From IMG/VR virus record IMGVR_UViG_3300009151_000033, positions 1 through 64,000 of that record: 64,000 nt of DNA; one strand, written 5' to 3'. Shown here one piece after another: positions 59,943-64,000 of the stretch (its first letter is position 1; each line of letters opens with the position of its first letter). Under the pieces are notes generated by a model, which made no database searches, was not told the DNA's origin, and saw only the letters and a list, made by a program, of their open reading frames with translations. The DNA comes from a virus. The translations under genes were made by a program, and so were the position numbers.

Positions 59943-62900
59943 TTAGGCTTCATCGAGTAAACTACATCGGCAAGTAGGACCTCCGCCGCCCCAACCGGTT
60001 GAACCACCGCAACCTCCACCAAAACAACCTCCACCCCAGCCGCCATAACAGCCTCCACCAAAGCAAGTATAAGGCACAGAGCAACCATAATTCGAATAGG
60101 AGCATCCTGAGACGACTGGAGTATTACACCAACTTACATTAGGTAATCCAACGAGATCAATATTACACACATTGATTCCACATGAACCTGGAATAATACA
60201 TTGGGCATATGTCGAACCACAAACAGTTACTATACAGTAAGTAGGTCCCCAAGTTCCATCAGGATTCTGTACTTGGATGCCGAAACATGCCGATACATTT
60301 CTAATAGAAGGAATACATGGAGTAATACTCCATGGCCCATTGAGATTAAAGTTAGGCAACCAATTGTTTCCAATTCCACCACCGGCAACTATAGTTGGAT
60401 AATTAAGATTGCCTGTACCTGCATTTGAACCTCCACTTGCTCCTCCATAAGAAACAACAGGAACAAGATATGGTTGAGGTACAGTTGTAGTAGGAACATT
60501 ACAAGGTACCGAAGTTGTTATACATTGAATAGGTGGAATAACCACAGGAACAGGTTGTTTAGTAATTACAGAACCGCTGCATGATTTGGCAATAGGACCG
60601 GCAGCTGCCGGAGTACAGATATATGGAAGACAAATAGTTGTTACACCAGGAATTCTGTTATCAATGTAATTATCATAAGCAGGACTTACTGTTGCCTTAC
60701 CAATCCAATCATAGAACCCAGGTGCCGCATTACGGATTCGAGTTGCATTCGATTGAACCAAGTATTGAGTCGTAGTATAAGGCAATGAAACAAGATCACC
60801 AATCTTTGAATGTGATGTTGTATTAGCCGATCCATTACGAGTATAATCATACTTCAATGGAAGGTTATATTGGTGGAATACAGGAATCAATGAACTCTCG
60901 GCCATATCGTTACCAATATTGTATTCAGGATCATTCATATTGGCACTTGAAGTATCCTTGAATGCATCCACGAATATTCCATTTTTGAATCGGTCGAGTC
61001 CTGTTGCCGTATTCTTGATTGTAAGGTTCTTTGTTTGTAATTCAAGTAATGACAATGATGTATAATATTCGAGGCTTTGGATCTTTGTGGCTAATGTACC
61101 GATATCCTTCATAGTATACCGGCGTGGTTGGGATGCCGAATAAACAACCGATGGCATCGGATAACGTGTATTAGCTGTTTGGTTTGGCAATAATGATGGA
61201 TATGGTGGAATAGAGATCGTACCAATGGTCATTGTTGAATCCTGGTCACCAGGAGGCATTGGATTCTCTGATGGATTGCCTTCCAATATATTGAATTGGC
61301 CATATGGATTAACCGTGACCTTATCAACACGTCCCAAATAATAGGATATATCATAATTAAACTTGTTCACGGGGCTCACCCACGTTGCTCCAGTTGGTAC
61401 CACATTATTACCACTAGGATTTATTTTACTATTGGCGCTCGCGGTGGCGACGTTGGAACTAATGGAAATGGTATTTCCCACATAAACTCTAAAATCGACT
61501 GCATTCTTCAATGGCAAATAACTACCAACGGAAGTCTTATACCAAGGCAGGTTAACTGTTTGGATGGCGCTTGTATTGGATGTATTGGCATCATCTATCT
61601 TATAGCTATCCACTGTATAATAATTGGTTGTATTGGGATTAGCGATAGTAAAGGTATCAAAGATACAAATGAGTTTATCACCATTAAGGACTGTAAGGTA
61701 TGAACCTGGTTGTTTTGCTAATGTTGATATATTATATGTTGTATCTGTTTGGTTTGTATTGAGCATGAACTCGGATGTTACATCATATATTGAGCTATTG
61801 GTTGTTGCCCATGAGGTGTTCTGGCTGGCTTTGAATACTGTTCTTAGGTTATAGGCATCAGGGAACCCTAATGACCATGGGCCTGTATTACCTACTGGGT
61901 TTACTGCCGAGTATAGGATACTATTGGCGGTAATGGATGAGGTGGCATTGGCTACTAGGTTGGCTGAGGTGTTGGAGTTGATAGTCGAGATGGTTCCTAG
62001 TAATACTGGATTGGATGTATTACCTGTATACAAGGTATAACCTGGTTGTAATGTATTGGTGAAGTACGTACCTGTGCCTGAGATTTGGTTGGATGTGGAT
62101 GTGGCGGTTACTGTACCTACAAGGTTGGCATTCTTTGCGGTATCAATGGCCACATATACATTCTGATTCACGGTCTTTACTGTTGCCGAATTGGCTGGTG
62201 CTAGTACATCATATAGTATTGAGGCTGTGAAGGATGTATTCTCTGTGGTTCCATTGGCGCTAATGAGTGTAATGGTCATCGTATTGGACGAGGTGATTAC
62301 AACATTGGAATACCTATTAGGGAAGTTGATAGGTATACCTGCTGGATAGGTCTTGTTGTGTGTATTGGCTGTAAAGGAATAAGGAATAGTCTGGGCGGCT
62401 ACTGCAAAGGTATCATTGGCAATAGATATGATTCTATTCACTGTATTACCAATGAAAATATAGTCAAGTACCTGGTACTGGGTTGTGAACTTGGTTGAGG
62501 TACCTGTAATATTGGCCTGGCCTGAGGTCGTGGCTACTGTACCAGCAAAGGTGGTACTATTACCCACATTGGCTGTGGTCTGTGGGATGACAATAACTGA
62601 TCCTTGTTGTATTTGATTGAGTGCTCCATTACCATAAGCAAATACTGATGTGCCTGGTAGGTTCTTGGCACCTACACCTGATGTAAAGGTAATGGTATTG
62701 GCTGATCTGAATACAAAGGATGTATTGACTGTGGTTGGTACGAGGGTTCTTGTACCACCTGGTGATATTGTAAACAATAGGGGTGAATAGTTTGGATTAC
62801 GAATACTTGCCACATTGGCGGCAAGGGTGGCATTATACTCTGGAATAAGGTCTGCGATACCTGTATTGGCTGTACCATTAGATGCGGCCATTGATTTGAC

Positions 62901-64000
62901 CTGGGCAAATGAGTATCCACTATTCATATTAATATTGGTCAGATATACATCATACACGGCTGTATTGGTATCGATGTTACCGCCTTCATACTGTAGGCCT
63001 GTGACCAGTGCTGTACCAATGGCAGTGCCTGTTGGTGTGGTGGTATAACCACCAGATGTATTGGCGCCTTTGGTAATACCCTGGCTATTAGATGAATAGA
63101 GTACTACTGTATTGCCTGGTGGTATAATGCCTGCCATATCCTGGACACGGACATAATTACCAAAATTAGTTCCAATGCTCTGTGAATAGAGGTTCTTTAC
63201 ATCATTACCTTTTCTAGCCAAGAAGCGGGCTGGTGCCAATTGTTGGATTCTAAACCCACCAACATAACCCAGGCCTGCACCAACAATAACATTGAAGTAA
63301 TCTTTTGTTTGTGGGTTGGGTTCGGCACCTAGTGTGAATTGCTTTACAACATAATTGCCTGCTGATTCGTATTCACGTCGGGCCATTTCATTGCCAATGG
63401 CATTGTACTGTGTATCTTGATTCGTTCTGACTGGTTGACCACCAGAAAAGGATACAATAGAAAGGAAGTTATTAGAAGGCAAACCAGACACGGCTGTATT
63501 GACATATGTGCCGCTGTTGTTAGTAAAGACACCATATGTGTTAGATACAGTCAGAGCAGGGGTCAATTGTAGTCTATGGGCACCAGGTGCAGTATAGTTC
63601 GAATAACCAGAGGCATTATCTAATAGTGATGTATCAGATAGTTCGGTTACAATTGATTCTGATGTGGTGAAACCAACAGAAATATTGTTTGGTGTATTAA
63701 TATATTTTGATACAATGGCAGTAAGGTTATTAGCCACATAGATGAAGTGACCTTTTTGATAGATGGTGCCTTCGCCGACTGACATAGCATAACCCTTGCC
63801 TACTGGGTTCTGGGCGACGCCTAGGCTTGATAATGTATTGGCAACCTTTACATCTAATGAGGTCTGGTAGTTCGAGCTATTGACTGTATTTGAATAGAAG
63901 GTCAGTGTGGTCAATGGGGTGAATGCAGCCAATGAAGATGTACCACTATTGAGGTACTTCAAGTATAGTGTCTTCATGTCTGGGTTCTGTGACTCGAACC
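59943..64000 (-). CDS. DUF4815-like structural protein with Cys/Gly-rich C-terminus, 5'-truncated
   Basis: At least 1351 codons; the frame is open to the window edge (ATG at 63977 is preceded in frame by sense codons reading FESQNPD), so the true start lies outside. LYLKYLNSGTSS and DTSLLDNASGYSNYTAPGAHRLQL match the DUF4815 N-terminal region of phage tail proteins. The middle is repetitive beta sequence. The last ~210 residues hold about 20 Cys and end in Gly/Trp/Cys repeats (GGGCYGGWGGGCFGGGCGG) and CRCSLLDEA, whereas the rest has almost none. Confidence 0.85.
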   Translation of the reverse strand, partial: FESQNPDMKTLYLKYLNSGTSSLAAFTPLTTLTFYSNTVNSSNYQTSLDVKVANTLSSLGVAQNPVGKGYAMSVGEGTIYQKGHFIYVANNLTAIVSKYINTPNNISVGFTTSESIVTELSDTSLLDNASGYSNYTAPGAHRLQLTPALTVSNTYGVFTNNSGTYVNTAVSGLPSNNFLSIVSFSGGQPVRTNQDTQYNAIGNEMARREYESAGNYVVKQFTLGAEPNPQTKDYFNVIVGAGLGYVGGFRIQQLAPARFLARKGNDVKNLYSQSIGTNFGNYVRVQDMAGIIPPGNTVVLYSSNSQGITKGANTSGGYTTTPTGTAIGTALVTGLQYEGGNIDTNTAVYDVYLTNINMNSGYSFAQVKSMAASNGTANTGIADLIPEYNATLAANVASIRNPNYSPLLFTISPGGTRTLVPTTVNTSFVFRSANTITFTSGVGAKNLPGTSVFAYGNGALNQIQQGSVIVIPQTTANVGNSTTFAGTVATTSGQANITGTSTKFTTQYQVLDYIFIGNTVNRIISIANDTFAVAAQTIPYSFTANTHNKTYPAGIPINFPNRYSNVVITSSNTMTITLISANGTTENTSFTASILYDVLAPANSATVKTVNQNVYVAIDTAKNANLVGTVTATSTSNQISGTGTYFTNTLQPGYTLYTGNTSNPVLLGTISTINSNTSANLVANATSSITANSILYSAVNPVGNTGPWSLGFPDAYNLRTVFKASQNTSWATTNSSIYDVTSEFMLNTNQTDTTYNISTLAKQPGSYLTVLNGDKLICIFDTFTIANPNTTNYYTVDSYKIDDANTSNTSAIQTVNLPWYKTSVGSYLPLKNAVDFRVYVGNTISISSNVATASANSKINPSGNNVVPTGATWVSPVNKFNYDISYYLGRVDKVTVNPYGQFNILEGNPSENPMPPGDQDSTMTIGTISIPPYPSLLPNQTANTRYPMPSVVYSASQPRRYTMKDIGTLATKIQSLEYYTSLSLLELQTKNLTIKNTATGLDRFKNGIFVDAFKDTSSANMNDPEYNIGNDMAESSLIPVFHQYNLPLKYDYTRNGSANTTSHSKIGDLVSLPYTTTQYLVQSNATRIRNAAPGFYDWIGKATVSPAYDNYIDNRIPGVTTICLPYICTPAAAGPIAKSCSGSVITKQPVPVVIPPIQCITTSVPCNVPTTTVPQPYLVPVVSYGGASGGSNAGTGNLNYPTIVAGGGIGNNWLPNFNLNGPWSITPCIPSIRNVSACFGIQVQNPDGTWGPTYCIVTVCGSTYAQCIIPGSCGINVCNIDLVGLPNVSWCNTPVVSGCSYSNYGCSVPYTCFGGGCYGGWGGGCFGGGCGGSTGWGGGGPTCRCSLLDEA

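Noticed and set aside
63978-64000. GGTTCGAGTC at the window end looks like a tRNA T-arm
   Set aside because: The T-stem would have a mismatch and the downstream bases do not end in CCA; the same bases form an in-frame extension of the DUF4815-like gene.

Overview
The window is a contiguous segment of a T4-superfamily myovirus (tailed phage). Almost every recognisable gene is a T4 core gene in near-T4 order: gp41, UvsX, gp43, RegA, gp62, gp44, gp45, gp46, gp47, gp55, UvsW, UvsY and the head/neck/tail block gp23-22-21-20-19-18-17-16-15-14-13. DNA is AT-rich, genes are packed with 1-30 base overlaps, and nearly everything is on the minus strand. No photosystem genes or other host markers are present, so the host cannot be named; the large Thr/Gly/Ser/Asn-rich fibre region and a phage peptide deformylase resemble marine and soil T4-like phages more than enteric ones (inference).

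Layout. 1-20.2 kb: replication, recombination and late-transcription genes. The T4 clamp/clamp-loader cluster is split by an accessory block (6.9-9.9 kb) holding a 5' polynucleotide kinase, an Rnl1-type RNA ligase, a metallophosphoesterase, small proteins and three tRNA genes, which together look like an RNA-repair module. 10.6-13.6 kb holds a glycosyltransferase and small phage-specific proteins, some behind late promoters. 20.2-34.9 kb: capsid, scaffold, protease, portal, tail tube, sheath, terminase and neck genes, with a GIY-YIG endonuclease after the major capsid gene. 34.9-41 kb: a plus-strand, translationally coupled cassette (glutaredoxin, NAD-dependent sugar epimerase, two GT-B glycosyltransferases, HddA-like heptose kinase, GmhA-like heptose isomerase) inserted between neck genes 14 and 13. 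41.7-64 kb: about ten large structural genes (carbohydrate-binding-like repeats, Mtd-N-like fibres, glycine-rich adhesin, S74-chaperone fibre, DUF4815-like protein) with a second GIY-YIG endonuclease between two related fibre genes.

Regulation visible in the sequence. Early/middle genes have sigma70-like promoters, several sharing a GGTTGCC -35 box. Late genes have NNTAAATA boxes (T4 late consensus TATAAATA, usually read by gp55) typically 20-35 bases upstream of the start codon. Both GIY-YIG genes have a hairpin overlapping their ribosome-binding site with a late-promoter-like box at its outer edge, an arrangement that could hide the site on read-through RNA and expose it on RNA started inside the hairpin. 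The region between genes 14 and the sugar cassette carries overlapping divergent promoters of opposite temporal class, and an inverted repeat upstream of gp55 carries back-to-back promoters, one pointing antisense to the uvsW region.
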